Source of the DNA: Lactobacillus sp. HBUAS51381
GTDB lineage: Bacteria; Bacillota; Bacilli; Lactobacillales; Lactobacillaceae
NCBI RefSeq assembly: GCF_012641095.1
Contig: NZ_JAAVSC010000014.1
Location: forward strand, 1-63,954
Length of the DNA: 63,954 bases
Direction of reading: 5' to 3'
Shown: positions 34,891 to 44,465 of the stretch, piece by piece
Position numbering within the stretch: position 1 is the stretch's first letter
Layout of the letters: every line of letters begins with the position of its first letter
Translations under genes and position numbers: made by a program
The notes under the pieces: model-generated
Databases searched by the model: none
Told to the model about the DNA's origin: nothing
Seen by the model: only the letters and a program-made list of their open reading frames with translations

Positions 34891-35520
34891 ATTAGTCATA
34901 TCGATCCACGGGTCGTTCGGACTAACGAACGACTTCGTCAAGCGCTCAGTACCTTACTCAAGGACCATCAACTAAAGGAAGTTTCCGTGCAGTCGTTAAC
35001 CAAGACGGCACAGATTACACGCGGGACCTTTTACTTACACTATAAAGATAAAAATGATTTTCTCTTACAGACCGAAAAGCAACTCATCACTGAATGGTTT
35101 GAACACGCGGAAATGGTGACGGCCATTACCGATCCAACAGCTTCAGACGACGTGATTCGCGTGGTCGGTTTTGACTTGAAGGCGGGGCTTCAGTTTGCCG
35201 ACCGGCACCATCAGATCTTGACCACACTGTTTGACGCGCAATTCCCCCAGTTTCGTCGGCTCTTATTGGACACGTTGATTCAGAAGCTATTTCAATTTGG
35301 TCGCCACCTTGAGGGAAATCAACAGAACTTTCCACCGACAGAAAATGAAATTCCGGCAAGCTACCTGGCCTCCGCGTTTATGGGGATGGTCATGCAGTGG
35401 TTGGCCGACGATCGGCGATTTGGCTACGAGCATTTAGGCCGTACCTTCGCCGACTTGTTACCGAGTCCACAGGCGACGCGACTGAGCCAATGGTTTCTCA
35501 CGGCGAGTCTCCAGCGTTAG
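34891..35520 (+). CDS. TetR/AcrR regulator with apparent AUU start
   Basis: A 209-residue TetR-type regulator. From residue 2, [57 protein letters not shown] is a normal TetR DNA-binding domain; the C-terminal domain resembles the TetR_C_8 type. The RBS GGGAGGGG (34877-34884) is six bases before ATT 34891, and no ATG, GTG or TTG lies in frame at that position. The upstream TTG (34867) precedes the RBS. So translation probably starts at AUU, giving a normal-length protein. It stands alone, so its target is unknown. The L21 promoter follows. Confidence 0.8.
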   Translation: MSHIDPRVVRTNERLRQALSTLLKDHQLKEVSVQSLTKTAQITRGTFYLHYKDKNDFLLQTEKQLITEWFEHAEMVTAITDPTASDDVIRVVGFDLKAGLQFADRHHQILTTLFDAQFPQFRRLLLDTLIQKLFQFGRHLEGNQQNFPPTENEIPASYLASAFMGMVMQWLADDRRFGYEHLGRTFADLLPSPQATRLSQWFLTASLQR

Positions 35521-35562
35521 TCGTTGCTGGGACGTCGATTTTGAGGGCATTGAAAATAAAGC

Positions 35563-35591
35563 TTGACGTGGGATGGCCCATCAAGTATAAT
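35563..35591 (+). promoter_or_regulatory. rplU-prp-rpmA promoter
   Basis: A -35 TTGACG (35563-35568) and consensus -10 TATAAT (35586-35591) with a 17-nt spacer. Confidence 0.8.
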
Positions 35592-35597
35592 TTTCAT

Positions 35598-35710
35598 GTT
35601 GTATTTGTGGACTTCCACAGCTGCAACCGCTCGGGACGAGTCATTAAGTTTTCCGCTTGCGGAGCACTTGTTTTCGGCGAGTCTAAGTCTATATATATAA
35701 GGAGGTGCAC
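35598..35710 (+). promoter_or_regulatory. L21 leader
   Basis: The 120 nt between the promoter and rplU contain the compact hairpins and the AAGGAGGTG stretch of the Firmicute L21 leader (around cgctcgggacgagtc and ccgcttgcggagc). In this class, excess L21 represses the operon. I assign it from position and structure, not from an alignment. Confidence 0.6.
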
Positions 35711-35714
35711 ACAC

Positions 35715-36023
35715 ATGTACGCAATTATCGTAACTGGCGGCAAGCAGTACAAGGTCGAAGCAGGCCAAGCTGTTTACGTCGAAAAGTTGAACGTTGAAGC
35801 TGGTGAAAAGGTTACTTTTGACCAAGTTGTCTTTGTCGGCGGCGATACGCCTAAGATTGGAACGCCAACTGTTGCAGGTGCAACTGTTACCGGGACTGTT
35901 GAAAAGCAGGGTCTGGAAAAGAAGGTTGTTACTTTCAAGTACAAGGCCAAGAAGGGCCAACATACGAAGAAGGGTCACCGTCAACCATATACTAAGGTTG
36001 TCGTTGATGCTATCAACGCTTAA
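35715..36023 (+). CDS. rplU: Large ribosomal subunit protein bL21
   Basis: A 102-residue 50S protein: [25 protein letters not shown], ending [18 protein letters not shown]. Normal length and motifs; it binds 23S rRNA. The start is ATG 35715 with AAGGAGG upstream; a reading frame running back to 35397 is the shadow of the TetR gene. First gene of the L21-Prp-L27 operon, regulated by the leader upstream. Confidence 0.97.
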   Translation: MYAIIVTGGKQYKVEAGQAVYVEKLNVEAGEKVTFDQVVFVGGDTPKIGTPTVAGATVTGTVEKQGLEKKVVTFKYKAKKGQHTKKGHRQPYTKVVVDAINA

Positions 36024-36049
36024 GCCTAAAGATTAGAGAGGCGATCTCA

Positions 36050-36388
36050 ATGATTCACGCGACGTTCCATCATGGAACTAACCGAATCGATTCATTCCAA
36101 ATCACTGGCCATGCTGACTCAGGTGAGTATGGTCAAGACATCGTTTGTGCCGCAGTCTCGGTGCTTGCGATTACGACGGTCAATAGCCTGCAACGCATCG
36201 CTGAGATTCCGGTGCAGGTTGACAATCGTGATCAGGAAGGTGGCTTTCTGGAAGTCCACCTCCCACCAAAGCTGGAAGCAACGGCTGAACTTAAGGGACA
36301 AACGCTCCTCCAGAGTTTTGAGGATGGGTTAAGAGATGTCGCCACAAATTACGCGGATTTTGTTAAATTCGCAGAAACCAAAGATTAA
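36050..36388 (+). CDS. prp: Ribosomal-processing cysteine protease Prp
   Basis: A 112-residue cysteine protease (YsxB family) that removes the N-terminal extension of L27. The catalytic dyad is H21 in ITGHADSGEYGQD and C33 in DIVCAAVSVLA. Between rplU and rpmA, as in all Firmicutes with L27 extensions. The L27 gene here does carry the extension, so the pair is functionally consistent. ATG follows AGAGAGG. Confidence 0.95.
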   Translation: MIHATFHHGTNRIDSFQITGHADSGEYGQDIVCAAVSVLAITTVNSLQRIAEIPVQVDNRDQEGGFLEVHLPPKLEATAELKGQTLLQSFEDGLRDVATNYADFVKFAETKD

Positions 36389-36406
36389 TTTGCGGAGGTG
36401 AAACTT

Positions 36407-36706
36407 ATGCTGATGAACATGAACTTACAATTCTTCTCTCACCATAAAGGTGGTGGATCTACTGCTAACGGTCGTGACTCTGCTGGTCGTCGTCTTGGGA
36501 CGAAGGCTGCTGATGGCTCTACTGTTACCGGTGGTTCTATCCTTTACCGTCAACGCGGGACGCACATCTACCCTGGCTTGAACGTGGGCCGTGGTGGTGA
36601 CGATACGTTGTTTGCTAAGGTTGCTGGCGTCGTTAAATTCGAACGTCTGGGCCGTGACAAGCGTCAAGTATCCGTATACCCAGTTGCAGAAGAAGCAGCT
36701 AAATAA
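36407..36706 (+). CDS. rpmA: Large ribosomal subunit protein bL27 with cleavable N-terminus
   Basis: A 99-residue 50S protein near the peptidyl transferase centre. It begins with an extension containing [14 protein letters not shown]; Prp cuts after the double phenylalanine to expose the mature N-terminus. The start is ATG 36407, seven bases after GCGGAGG; a GTG at 36398 lies within that RBS context. The remainder is normal L27 ([16 protein letters not shown]). A strong terminator follows at 36731-36777. Confidence 0.96.
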   Translation: MLMNMNLQFFSHHKGGGSTANGRDSAGRRLGTKAADGSTVTGGSILYRQRGTHIYPGLNVGRGGDDTLFAKVAGVVKFERLGRDKRQVSVYPVAEEAAK

Positions 36707-36730
36707 CACGAGGTTTTCCTCGTAACGACT

Positions 36731-36777
36731 GAAGAGCTTGAGGCGAGACCAATTCGCTTTGAGCTCTTCTTTCTTCT
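36731..36777 (+). terminator. Terminator after rpmA
   Basis: A 16-bp stem with three wobble pairs (36731-36746 and 36752-36768), followed by a T-rich tail. The gap from 36778 to 36935 shows nothing recognised. Confidence 0.75.
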
Positions 36778-36935
36778 CTCTAAGTGTCTAGATCATCGCT
36801 GATGAGGTCGGCCATTTGGTCGGTTACATAACTTTAATCGTGACGCGATGAAGATAAAGATGACCGTACTGGTCAGGGTGAGCCCGGCGTTTGGCAGGTC
36901 TCTGACAAGACGGCCGGGATTAACAAGTTATGATT

Positions 36936-36963
36936 TTGGCAACAATCAATTCATCTCTATAAT
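36936..36963 (+). promoter_or_regulatory. pepP promoter
   Basis: A -35 TTGGCA (36936-36941) and consensus -10 TATAAT (36958-36963) with a 16-nt spacer, 18 nt before the start codon, so the leader is short. Confidence 0.6.
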
Positions 36964-36981
36964 GGCAAAGGAGTTGGGTGT

Positions 36982-38046
36982 ATGGCGACTAGAATCGAAC
37001 GGTTACAAGCACAATTTGATCGACTGAGTATTGATAGTTTTCTGGTATCCAATGCCAGTAATCAACAATATCTGGCGGGCGCTAGCGTTGAGGGTGGCGA
37101 TGGTTATCTGTTAGTGACGGCTAAGGATGCCGTGTTTATCACGGATGCGCGCTACCTGACGGAATTGAAGACCACGATTCCGGACATGCCACTGGCAATT
37201 ACGCGGGACTATCTGCAGGCCGCTAACGACCATTTACAGGCTGCTGGGGCGACCGTCTTGGGAATTGAGGATAGTTTACCGTTAAGCGAGTATCAGTGGT
37301 TAGACGAGCATTTATTGACGGATATCGTGCCACTGGCCGGAGTGGTCGATCAATTACGCCAGATCAAAGAACCGGCCGAGATTGCGGCGATTCGCAAGGC
37401 AACGGCGCTGACCAGTCAAGGGGTAACGGCTCTCTTTGACCAGCTCCACGTGGGGTTGACCGAACGTCAGGCCGCTCAGTGGCTGGAACGGTGGATGGCC
37501 GATCACGGGTCGACCGGGACCAGCTTTGAGACCATCGTGGCCAGTGGTAAACGGTCCGCTTGGCCCCATGGTTCGGCTAGCGATAAACCGTTAGCCAATC
37601 ACGAGATGGTAACCATCGACTGCGGGTTTTACGTCGACGGTTATACCTCCGACGTGACTCGCACGGTGGCTTTAGGCGATCCGGGCGAGCAGTTGAAGAC
37701 CGCCTACCAAGCTGTGCAGACAACGCAAGAGAAGATTATGGCCGCCGTTAAACCCGGGGTGACGGGTGGTGAGCTGGATCGGATTGGCCGCGACTACCTG
37801 ACCGAACAGGGGATGGGTGATGCCTTTATCCACGGGACTGGTCACGGAATCGGACTGGACATCCATGAAGGCCCGAATATCGGCCGCGGCTGGCCGGACG
37901 TCATGACGGCCAACGAGGTGATCACGGTAGAACCCGGGGTCTACTTCGCGGGCAAGGGTGGCTTACGGATTGAGGACGATTTGTTAGTTACGCCAACTGG
38001 TCATGAAACGCTGACCACGGCGCCCCGGAATTTAATTATTCTGTAA
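36982..38046 (+). CDS. pepP: Xaa-Pro aminopeptidase/dipeptidase (M24 family)
   Basis: A 354-residue M24 metallopeptidase removing proline-containing N-terminal residues. A creatinase N-terminal domain (about 1-125) precedes the catalytic pita-bread domain, with metal ligands in VTIDCGFYVDGYTSDVTRT, GTGHGIGLDIHEGPNI and VITVEPGVYF. YqhT-like in position: directly upstream of efp, yqhY (asp23-like) and nusB, as in Bacillus. ATG after AAAGGAG. The distinction between PepP and PepQ is not certain. Confidence 0.9.
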   Translation: MATRIERLQAQFDRLSIDSFLVSNASNQQYLAGASVEGGDGYLLVTAKDAVFITDARYLTELKTTIPDMPLAITRDYLQAANDHLQAAGATVLGIEDSLPLSEYQWLDEHLLTDIVPLAGVVDQLRQIKEPAEIAAIRKATALTSQGVTALFDQLHVGLTERQAAQWLERWMADHGSTGTSFETIVASGKRSAWPHGSASDKPLANHEMVTIDCGFYVDGYTSDVTRTVALGDPGEQLKTAYQAVQTTQEKIMAAVKPGVTGGELDRIGRDYLTEQGMGDAFIHGTGHGIGLDIHEGPNIGRGWPDVMTANEVITVEPGVYFAGKGGLRIEDDLLVTPTGHETLTTAPRNLIIL

Positions 38047-38060
38047 GTAACGCGCCCGTC

Positions 38061-38090
38061 TTGCTTTTTATGGGTAAGAATTGATATTAT
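38061..38090 (+). promoter_or_regulatory. Possible efp promoter
   Basis: A -35 TTGCTT (38061-38066) and -10 TATTAT (38085-38090) with an 18-nt spacer. Confidence 0.35.
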
Positions 38091-38123
38091 AAAGAGGACA
38101 TATTTTAGGAGGCTGAACACATT

Positions 38124-38684
38124 ATGGCAATTTCTACTGCTGATTTTAAAAACGGTTTAACTATTGAAGTCGATCACGCAATCTGGCGGATCATTGAATT
38201 CCAACACGTTAAGCCAGGTAAGGGTGGCGCTTTCGTTCGTTCAAAACTGAAGAACCTGCGGACTGGTGCCGTTCAAGAAAAGACTTTCCGTGCCGGTGCT
38301 AAGATGGAACGTGCCGATATTCAAACGCGTTCGATGCAATACCTGTACGAAGACGCCGACAACCGGGTCTTCATGGACACCGACAATTTCGAACAAATCG
38401 AAGTGCCTGACGAACAAATCAAGGACCAACTGCCTTACTTACAAGAAAATATGAACGTTGACTTGGTACAATTCGGTAACGAAGTCTTGGGTATCGAAGT
38501 GCCAAACACGGTCGTCTTAGAAGTGACGGCAACGGAACCTGGTATCAAGGGAAACACCGCTTCTGGTGGCTCCAAGCCAGCAACGATGAACACCGGCTTA
38601 GTCGTTCAAGTGCCATTCTTCGTTAACGAAGGCGACAAGCTCTCCATCAACACGACCGATGGGACCTACATTTCTCGTGCCTAA
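38124..38684 (+). CDS. efp: Elongation factor P
   Basis: A 186-residue three-domain factor relieving ribosome stalling at polyproline. Features: N-terminal KOW-like domain with the loop [15 protein letters not shown] (modified lysine/arginine region), OB domain 2, and the C-terminal OB domain with [16 protein letters not shown]. Full length. ATG after AGGAGG. It starts the chain efp, asp23, nusB. Confidence 0.97.
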   Translation: MAISTADFKNGLTIEVDHAIWRIIEFQHVKPGKGGAFVRSKLKNLRTGAVQEKTFRAGAKMERADIQTRSMQYLYEDADNRVFMDTDNFEQIEVPDEQIKDQLPYLQENMNVDLVQFGNEVLGIEVPNTVVLEVTATEPGIKGNTASGGSKPATMNTGLVVQVPFFVNEGDKLSINTTDGTYISRA

Positions 38685-38721
38685 GTTTTTAAACGTTTAA
38701 ACAGTAAGGGAGGGTCAACGA

Positions 38722-39162
38722 ATGGCAGAAGATACTAATATCATTTTAGAATCAAAGGAACCCGCACTGGGTAAGATCGAAGTGGCACCACAAGTCCTCG
38801 AAATCATCGTCGGCATTGCGGCTAGCCAAACTGAAGGCGTTGCGCGGATGCGTGGTTCACTGGCAAACAGCGTCACGGAGCTCTTGGGTCGCAAGGAACA
38901 ACACGGTAAGGGCGTTAAGCTCGTGTTTGACGGCGACGAATTAGCAGTTGACGTTTACGTTTACTTGAATTACGGGGTAGCGGTTCCCAAGGTTGCCTTG
39001 GCCATTCAGGATAGCGTGAAGCAACAATTGTTGTTCATGACGGACCTCGATTTACGTGAAGTAAACGTTCACGTGGAAGGCGTCATTCCCGAAAAGACGG
39101 CGCAACAGGTCGATCCGGATAACCTGTTTAACCAGACCGATGAAGGAGACAGTGACCAATAG
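38722..39162 (+). CDS. Asp23/Gls24 family envelope stress protein (YqhY-like)
   Basis: A 146-residue Asp23/Gls24-family protein: GKIEVAPQVLEIIVGIAASQTEGVARM, then LNYGVAVPKVALAIQDSVKQQL and a tail rich in acid. In Bacillus the YqhY paralogue lies beside efp/nusB and is linked to control of acetyl-CoA carboxylase. The nusB GTG overlaps the last base of its TAG stop, so the genes are coupled. ATG after GGGAGG. Confidence 0.9.
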   Translation: MAEDTNIILESKEPALGKIEVAPQVLEIIVGIAASQTEGVARMRGSLANSVTELLGRKEQHGKGVKLVFDGDELAVDVYVYLNYGVAVPKVALAIQDSVKQQLLFMTDLDLREVNVHVEGVIPEKTAQQVDPDNLFNQTDEGDSDQ

Positions 39163-39593
39163 TGACACTTACACGACATCAGATTCGGGAACGCGCATTT
39201 CAAATGCTGTTTGCATTGAATGCCAATCCTGAAGCCGATCAGGACGCGTTGTATCAACGTGTTTTGACCGATGACCCGAACCAAACCGTTCCCGTGCCTG
39301 CTTATCTGACGACCTTAGTTCAGGGGGTCTTGGCCAACCAAGACGACTTGGACGCGCAGATCGACCAGTACTTGAGTACCGGTTGGCAATTAAAGCGAAT
39401 CGCAAAGACTGACTTGGTCATTATGCGAATAGCCTTTTTTGAAGTGGAACACGTGGAAGAAGTGCCGGATCGCGTGGCCGTTAACGAAGCCTTGGAATTA
39501 GCCAAGAACTTCAGCGATGACCGTTCACGCCGGTTTATTAACGGTGTGCTGGCCCATACATTGGATGGGAACACCACGGATTCACAAGCTTAA
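39162..39593 (+). CDS. nusB: Transcription antitermination factor NusB
   Basis: A 143-residue all-helical factor that binds boxA RNA with S10 and prevents termination in rRNA operons. Recognisable signatures are RHQIRERAFQMLFALNANP and FEVEHVEEVPDRVAVNEALELAKNFSDDRSRRFINGVL. The GTG start overlaps the stop of the preceding gene (TAGTG). A weak terminator follows, then repeat R3. Confidence 0.95.
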   Translation: MTLTRHQIRERAFQMLFALNANPEADQDALYQRVLTDDPNQTVPVPAYLTTLVQGVLANQDDLDAQIDQYLSTGWQLKRIAKTDLVIMRIAFFEVEHVEEVPDRVAVNEALELAKNFSDDRSRRFINGVLAHTLDGNTTDSQA

Positions 39594-39600
39594 CCTGTAG

Positions 39601-39631
39601 ACCGACTGCCGATGAGGTGGCCGGTTTTTTA
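39601..39631 (+). terminator. Terminator after nusB
   Basis: Stem accg-ctgcc against ggtgg-cggt with a mismatch and wobbles, then TTTTTT. Weak arms, good T-run. Confidence 0.55.
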
Positions 39632-39650
39632 GTTACGGCTGGTTGGATAA

Positions 39651-40060
39651 CTAAATGGCGAAGGTTTGTGAACACGTTCTAATTCCCAGCTGACAAGACT
39701 TATCACCATTAAATTAGTCATTAACGATCACCTGCGGCTGCCAGAGATTCCGGCACTGTGGGGACCGCCTGCGGACATCGGTTCTGGCTGCCTCCGGTTA
39801 CGGTGGTTGAAACTTACTAAATGTGCGGTGACATCGCTGGAATGGCAACGTTCATCCAGTTTAATTGTGTGCATCACGTGTAGCCGTGAGTGAGTCAAAT
39901 TTGGTCTCAGCCGTGGGACTTTTCAAGTGTTCTGCTTGAAAAGTGGCGCTTTTGAGACGCGGGCTGACGGCTCAAAACGAGGGAAAAGACAGCCCTTTGG
40001 CTTTTCCCGATCCTTCCCACAGCGATCAAGACCAAATTTGGCGAACGGTAAGGCGGCCAG
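39651..40060 (+). repeat. Dispersed repeat, copy R3
   Basis: Begins with a degenerate left terminus (taaatggcgaagg) and follows the 49 kb copy through the left block, the AAATTTGG-bounded hairpin block (39897-40041) and the first bases of the right block. It lacks an internal block of about 110 bp found at 49 and 63 kb, and the right terminal repeat. Lies between nusB and folD. The hairpin arms here differ from those at 49 kb by compensating changes. Confidence 0.85.
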
Positions 40061-40216
40061 GTTAGCCAATCTCACTGGTTGACGTGCAGCGAACGATGGT
40101 GACACAGATTTCCGGCAAATATAGTTTTCATTATGGGAACGGATACCTTGCCCGTTTTCAGAAGAGATATGCTAGAATGGAAGGTAACTTGAATTTTATG
40201 GGGAGGACGAGTCGCA

Positions 40217-41083
40217 ATGGCAATCATCATCGACGGCAAACAGATCGCAAGGGACCTCAACGCACAGACCCAACAACGGGTATCGGCGTTAGCACAGCAG
40301 GGGGTCGTTCCCGGCCTCGCCGTGATTATCGTGGGCGATGATCCGGCCAGTGCCATTTACGTGCGTAACAAGCACCGCAAGGCCGTTAAACTCGGCATTA
40401 AATCCGTGGTGCGGGAGTTGCCAGCCACCATCAGTCAGACAAAGCTCCTCGCCATCGTTGACCAGTACAATCACGATGAGAGCATTCACGGCATTTTAGT
40501 TCAGTCGCCGTTACCGGTGGGCTTGGACGAACAGGCCGTGGTGGCGGCCATTGATCCCGCCAAGGATGTGGATGGTTTTCACCCGTTAAACGTGGGGCGG
40601 CTCTTTGCCAACCTGCCGGGCCACTATCCGATCTCGTGTACGCCACGGGGCATTATGACCATGCTGGGAACGCTCAATGAGCACCTCCGTGGAAAACGGG
40701 CCGTGGTCGTGGGGCGGAGCATGATTGTCGGTCGGCCCATGGCGGCGATGCTGTTAAATGCCGATATGACGGTGACCGTGGCGCACGTCCATACGAAGCA
40801 TCTGAGCGACTTAACCCGGATGGCCGACGTGTTGGTCGTGGCGACGGGCGTGACCCACTTGATTAAGGGCCCCGATGTGAAACGTGGCGCCATTGTCATT
40901 GACGTGGGGATGGATCGCGATGAGGACGGCAAATTGACCGGTGATGTGGACTTTGACGCCGCCGTTGACCGTGCCGGGGCGATTACCCCAGTTCCCGGTG
41001 GCGTGGGTCCCATGACGATTGCCACGTTGATGCAGCAGACGGTAGATTTATGTGAGTGGAGTGAGCAACTTGGCAGCAACTGA
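40217..41083 (+). CDS. folD: Bifunctional methylene-THF dehydrogenase/methenyl-THF cyclohydrolase
   Basis: A 288-residue FolD interconverting 5,10-methylene- and 10-formyl-THF with NADP. Signatures: GVVPGLAVIIVGDDPASAIYVRNKHR, the catalytic lysine in that motif, ILVQSPLP, VVGRSMIVGRPMAAML and PVPGGVGPMTIATLM. Complete. ATG after GGGGAGG. xseA starts inside its 3' end, so the folD-xseA-xseB-ispA-tlyA chain is tightly packed. Confidence 0.95.
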   Translation: MAIIIDGKQIARDLNAQTQQRVSALAQQGVVPGLAVIIVGDDPASAIYVRNKHRKAVKLGIKSVVRELPATISQTKLLAIVDQYNHDESIHGILVQSPLPVGLDEQAVVAAIDPAKDVDGFHPLNVGRLFANLPGHYPISCTPRGIMTMLGTLNEHLRGKRAVVVGRSMIVGRPMAAMLLNADMTVTVAHVHTKHLSDLTRMADVLVVATGVTHLIKGPDVKRGAIVIDVGMDRDEDGKLTGDVDFDAAVDRAGAITPVPGGVGPMTIATLMQQTVDLCEWSEQLGSN

Positions 41084-42422
41084 TTACTTAACGGTTACGG
41101 CGCTGACCCAGTATTTAAAGAGAAAGTTTGACGTGGACCCTTACCTAGGAAAGGTTTATCTGACGGGGGAAATCTCTAACTTTCGTTTGCGGCCACACGC
41201 CCACCAATACTTTAGTCTCAAGGATGATCACGCGAAGATTAGTGCAATCATGTTTCGGTCGGCGTTTGAGAAGTTGAAATTCACGCCGGAGACCGGGATG
41301 AAGGTACTGGTCACGGGACGTATCTCGCTATACGAACCCACCGGGCAGTATCAGATTTACGTGGAACGCATGGAACCAGATGGCGTGGGTCAGCTCTATC
41401 AAGCCTATGAACAATTGAAAAAGAAACTGGCCGATGAAGGGTTATTTTCGGCGCCTAAACGACCGTTGCCTCGGTTTCCTAAGCGAATCGCGGTTATCAC
41501 GAGTCCCAGTGGGGCCGTCATTCGCGATATCATTACGACGACTCGCCGCCGGTATCCCATCGCTCAAATTGTGCTGTATCCCGCAGTGGTTCAGGGGGAT
41601 GGCGCGGCACCAGACCTGGTCCGCCAATTGGAACGGGTCAACGCGGCGGGCACCTATGACACACTAATTATTGGACGTGGTGGGGGATCTATTGAAGATC
41701 TCTGGCCGTTTAATGAGGAGAGCGTCGCCCGGGCCATCGCCGCCAGTCGGATCCCGATCATTTCCTCGGTGGGTCACGAAACAGACACGACGATTGCCGA
41801 TCTGGTTGCGGACGTGCGGGCAGCGACCCCCACGGCAGCGGCCGAATTGGCCGTGCCGGTCCTAACCGACGAAGTCCTAAAATTACAACAACAACGCACA
41901 CGGCTGTTCAATGCCATGACGAACCGGATTAACTTCCAACAAGAACGGTTGAATAAGTTAATGGCGGCCTACGTTTTCCGTCAACCCCAGCGGTTGTATG
42001 AGACCTACGTTCAGCGTCTCGACCACGCCCAGCAGGGATTGACGCGCAACATGCAGCAGCAATTGCGTCAACGTCAACAGCGTTATCAGTTGGCACGGCA
42101 GGGCTTGCAGAGTCGTAGCCCATTGGCGCGGGTGCAACGCGACCGGACGACGGTCGATCAGCTGACGGTGCGACTAAACACGGAGATCAAACGGTATCTG
42201 GCGGATCGCCAAGAACGGGTGGGAAAGCTGATCAGTGGCCTAGACTACCTGAGCCCGTTGAAGATCATGAGCCGCGGCTACAGCTACGTGACCCAAGACG
42301 ACCACGTGGTGCGGCAAACGGCCGATCTGAAGACTGGTACCGCAACGATTCATCTGAGCGATGGTACGGCCACCGCGGAAATTACCAACATTCAACCAGC
42401 ATCGGAGGATCAACATGAGTGA
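41070..42422 (+). CDS. xseA: Exodeoxyribonuclease VII large subunit
   Basis: A 450-residue subunit of the single-strand exonuclease. OB domain at the N-terminus ([34 protein letters not shown]), catalytic core with [29 protein letters not shown] and [18 protein letters not shown], then a long coiled region. The likely start is TTG 41070, seven bases after GGAG; the GTGs at 41052 and 41061 lie before or in the RBS. It overlaps folD by 14 bp and xseB by 8 bp. Confidence 0.94.
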   Translation: MAATDYLTVTALTQYLKRKFDVDPYLGKVYLTGEISNFRLRPHAHQYFSLKDDHAKISAIMFRSAFEKLKFTPETGMKVLVTGRISLYEPTGQYQIYVERMEPDGVGQLYQAYEQLKKKLADEGLFSAPKRPLPRFPKRIAVITSPSGAVIRDIITTTRRRYPIAQIVLYPAVVQGDGAAPDLVRQLERVNAAGTYDTLIIGRGGGSIEDLWPFNEESVARAIAASRIPIISSVGHETDTTIADLVADVRAATPTAAAELAVPVLTDEVLKLQQQRTRLFNAMTNRINFQQERLNKLMAAYVFRQPQRLYETYVQRLDHAQQGLTRNMQQQLRQRQQRYQLARQGLQSRSPLARVQRDRTTVDQLTVRLNTEIKRYLADRQERVGKLISGLDYLSPLKIMSRGYSYVTQDDHVVRQTADLKTGTATIHLSDGTATAEITNIQPASEDQHE

Positions 42423-42663
42423 AGAACAAAAACCAACATTTGAAGAGAATCTAACCACTTTGGAAAACATCGTCGCTCAACTTGAGCAGGGCGACATTCC
42501 GTTGGAACAGGCACTGTCTCAGTTCCAAAAGGGGGTCGCCTTAAGTAAGGATCTCCAGGGCACACTGCAGGGGGCCGAGAAGACCCTGGCAACGATGATG
42601 AATGATAACGATCAGGAGCAAGCTTTTGAGACGCCACAAGGGGGCACGGGTGATGCCGATTGA
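42415..42663 (+). CDS. xseB: Exodeoxyribonuclease VII small subunit
   Basis: An 82-residue helical subunit: [40 protein letters not shown], the standard XseB pattern. Several small subunits coat the large one. ATG 42415 has GGAGG upstream and overlaps the xseA stop. ispA starts inside its 3' end. Confidence 0.94.
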   Translation: MSEEQKPTFEENLTTLENIVAQLEQGDIPLEQALSQFQKGVALSKDLQGTLQGAEKTLATMMNDNDQEQAFETPQGGTGDAD

Positions 42664-43558
42664 AATACGGCTAACAGAATTTGAAAATACGTGGGTGCCA
42701 CGGCTCAATGCCCCATTGCACGATGCCATTGTGCAAGATACCGGTGATGATCGGTTGGCGGCGGCCATGACGTATTCCGTGCTGGCGGGCGGCAAGCGGT
42801 TGCGGCCACTTCTGACCGTTGCCACGCTCCAGGCGTTGGGGCAGTCCTTTGATGATCTACGCCACTGGCGGCCGGTGATGGCGCTAGAACTCCTCCACAC
42901 GTATTCGTTGATTCACGACGACTTACCCGCCATGGACAACGATGACTTGCGCCGTGGGGAACCGACGAATCATGTGAAATTTGGCGCCGGCATGGCCACC
43001 TTGGCCGGGGATGGCCTCCTGACACTGGCTTTTCAGTGGCTAACGGCGACCGATCTACCGTCTGCAACGCAATCACGGCTTGTTCAGGCGTTGGCGGTAG
43101 CGGCCGGTCCCGGTGGAATGGTTGCCGGCCAAGCAAAGGACATTCAATCCGAACACGTTGATTTACCCCTTGAGCGGTTGCGAATCCTTCATCGTGAGAA
43201 GACGGGGGCACTGTTACATTATGCGGTCCAGGCGGGCTTAATCATTGGTGAAGCGCCGCAAGCGCAGTGGACGCCCTATCTCGCATTTGCCGATGCCTTT
43301 GGACTGGCCTTTCAGATCTATGATGATATCTTAGATGTCGTGGGGACACCTGCTGAATTGGGAAAGGCCACCCAAAAGGATGCCGGTGAGGCGAAGAACA
43401 CCTATCCTGGCAAATTGGGACTACAGGGCGCCAATCAGGCGTTGATTGCCACCATTCAGACGGGAAAGCAAGCGCTAGAACAGCTGCCGGTTAGCGATGG
43501 TCGGCAGTTATTGGCGGCGTTCTTTAGCTATTTTGATACGAAACGGGTGAAACCATGA
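42653..43558 (+). CDS. ispA: Geranyl/farnesyl diphosphate synthase
   Basis: A 301-residue short-chain trans-prenyltransferase condensing IPP with DMAPP to GPP or FPP. The first aspartate motif is [14 protein letters not shown], the second [10 protein letters not shown]; the preceding [16 protein letters not shown] is typical of FPP synthases. The start is ATG 42653. dxs, next to ispA in Bacillus, is absent, as expected for an organism that makes IPP by the mevalonate route. It overlaps tlyA by four bases (ATGA). Confidence 0.94.
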   Translation: MPIEIRLTEFENTWVPRLNAPLHDAIVQDTGDDRLAAAMTYSVLAGGKRLRPLLTVATLQALGQSFDDLRHWRPVMALELLHTYSLIHDDLPAMDNDDLRRGEPTNHVKFGAGMATLAGDGLLTLAFQWLTATDLPSATQSRLVQALAVAAGPGGMVAGQAKDIQSEHVDLPLERLRILHREKTGALLHYAVQAGLIIGEAPQAQWTPYLAFADAFGLAFQIYDDILDVVGTPAELGKATQKDAGEAKNTYPGKLGLQGANQALIATIQTGKQALEQLPVSDGRQLLAAFFSYFDTKRVKP

Positions 43559-44370
43559 AGAAAAAACGCGTTGCGGATTTGTTAGTCGAACAGGGCGTCT
43601 TTACCTCGCTGGATGAGGCCAAACGGGCGGTCATGGCTGGTGAAATTCTAGGCACCAACGAGGAACGTCTCGACAAGCCGGGGACCATGATTTCCGCCAA
43701 TACAGAGCTCCATCTGAAGGGTCATCCACTGCCATACGTTTCACGTGGCGGCTTTAAGTTGGCGAAGGCACTGGAGGTCTTCGGCATTGACGTCACCGAT
43801 CGGGTGGTTTTAGACATCGGGTCCTCGACCGGGGGCTTTACCGATGTGATGCTCCAGCACGGCGCCAAGTTGAGCTACGCGCTGGACGTCGGCAGTAATC
43901 AGCTGGTGTGGAAATTACGGCAAGACCCACGAGTGGTCGTCATGGAACACACCAATTTTCGCTACAGTAAGTTAGCCGACTTTACCTATGGTCAGCCAAC
44001 CTTTAGTTCGATCGACGTGTCCTTTATTTCGCTGAAAATGATTCTTCCACCCTTGAAAAACATTATCGCCGTGGGCGGTGACGTGGTGGCCCTGATTAAA
44101 CCGCAGTTTGAAGCGGATCGTGAGGACGTTGGTCGCCATGGGATTGTTCGGGACCGGTCAGTTCACGAGGCGGTGGTACAAGGCATCATCGACTTTGCGG
44201 TGGCGACGGGGTTCAGTGTTTTGGGACTGGATTTCTCACCGATTAAGGGTGGAGAGGGAAATATTGAATTTCTCGTCCATTTACGTTCGGTTGATAAACA
44301 TGCAGTTTGTGCAAGTTCAGTTTCCGTTGCGCGAACGATTGATGCCGCCTATCAGGGGCTGAATCACTAG
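43555..44370 (+). CDS. TlyA family rRNA 2'-O-methyltransferase
   Basis: A 271-residue protein with an N-terminal S4 RNA-binding domain (RVADLLVEQGVFTSLDEAKRAVMAGEI) and a FtsJ-like methyltransferase domain (VLDIGSSTGGFTDVMLQHGA; SAM loop; SIDVSFISLKMIL). TlyA proteins methylate 16S and/or 23S rRNA and affect capreomycin susceptibility in mycobacteria; in Bacillus this is yqxC. Start overlaps the ispA stop. argR follows after 95 bp. Confidence 0.93.
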   Translation: MKKKRVADLLVEQGVFTSLDEAKRAVMAGEILGTNEERLDKPGTMISANTELHLKGHPLPYVSRGGFKLAKALEVFGIDVTDRVVLDIGSSTGGFTDVMLQHGAKLSYALDVGSNQLVWKLRQDPRVVVMEHTNFRYSKLADFTYGQPTFSSIDVSFISLKMILPPLKNIIAVGGDVVALIKPQFEADREDVGRHGIVRDRSVHEAVVQGIIDFAVATGFSVLGLDFSPIKGGEGNIEFLVHLRSVDKHAVCASSVSVARTIDAAYQGLNH

Positions 44371-44465
44371 TTTATGAGAAAATTATGAGAATTTGCTTTC
44401 CAAATACTTAGGTCTGGTATATGATAAGATTATGCATTTTTTATCAGAGAAAGAGGGGGCCAAGT

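Noticed and set aside
44400-44450. An ARG box ahead of argR
   Set aside because: The A/T-rich string near 44432 matches the consensus only weakly and could arise by base composition.
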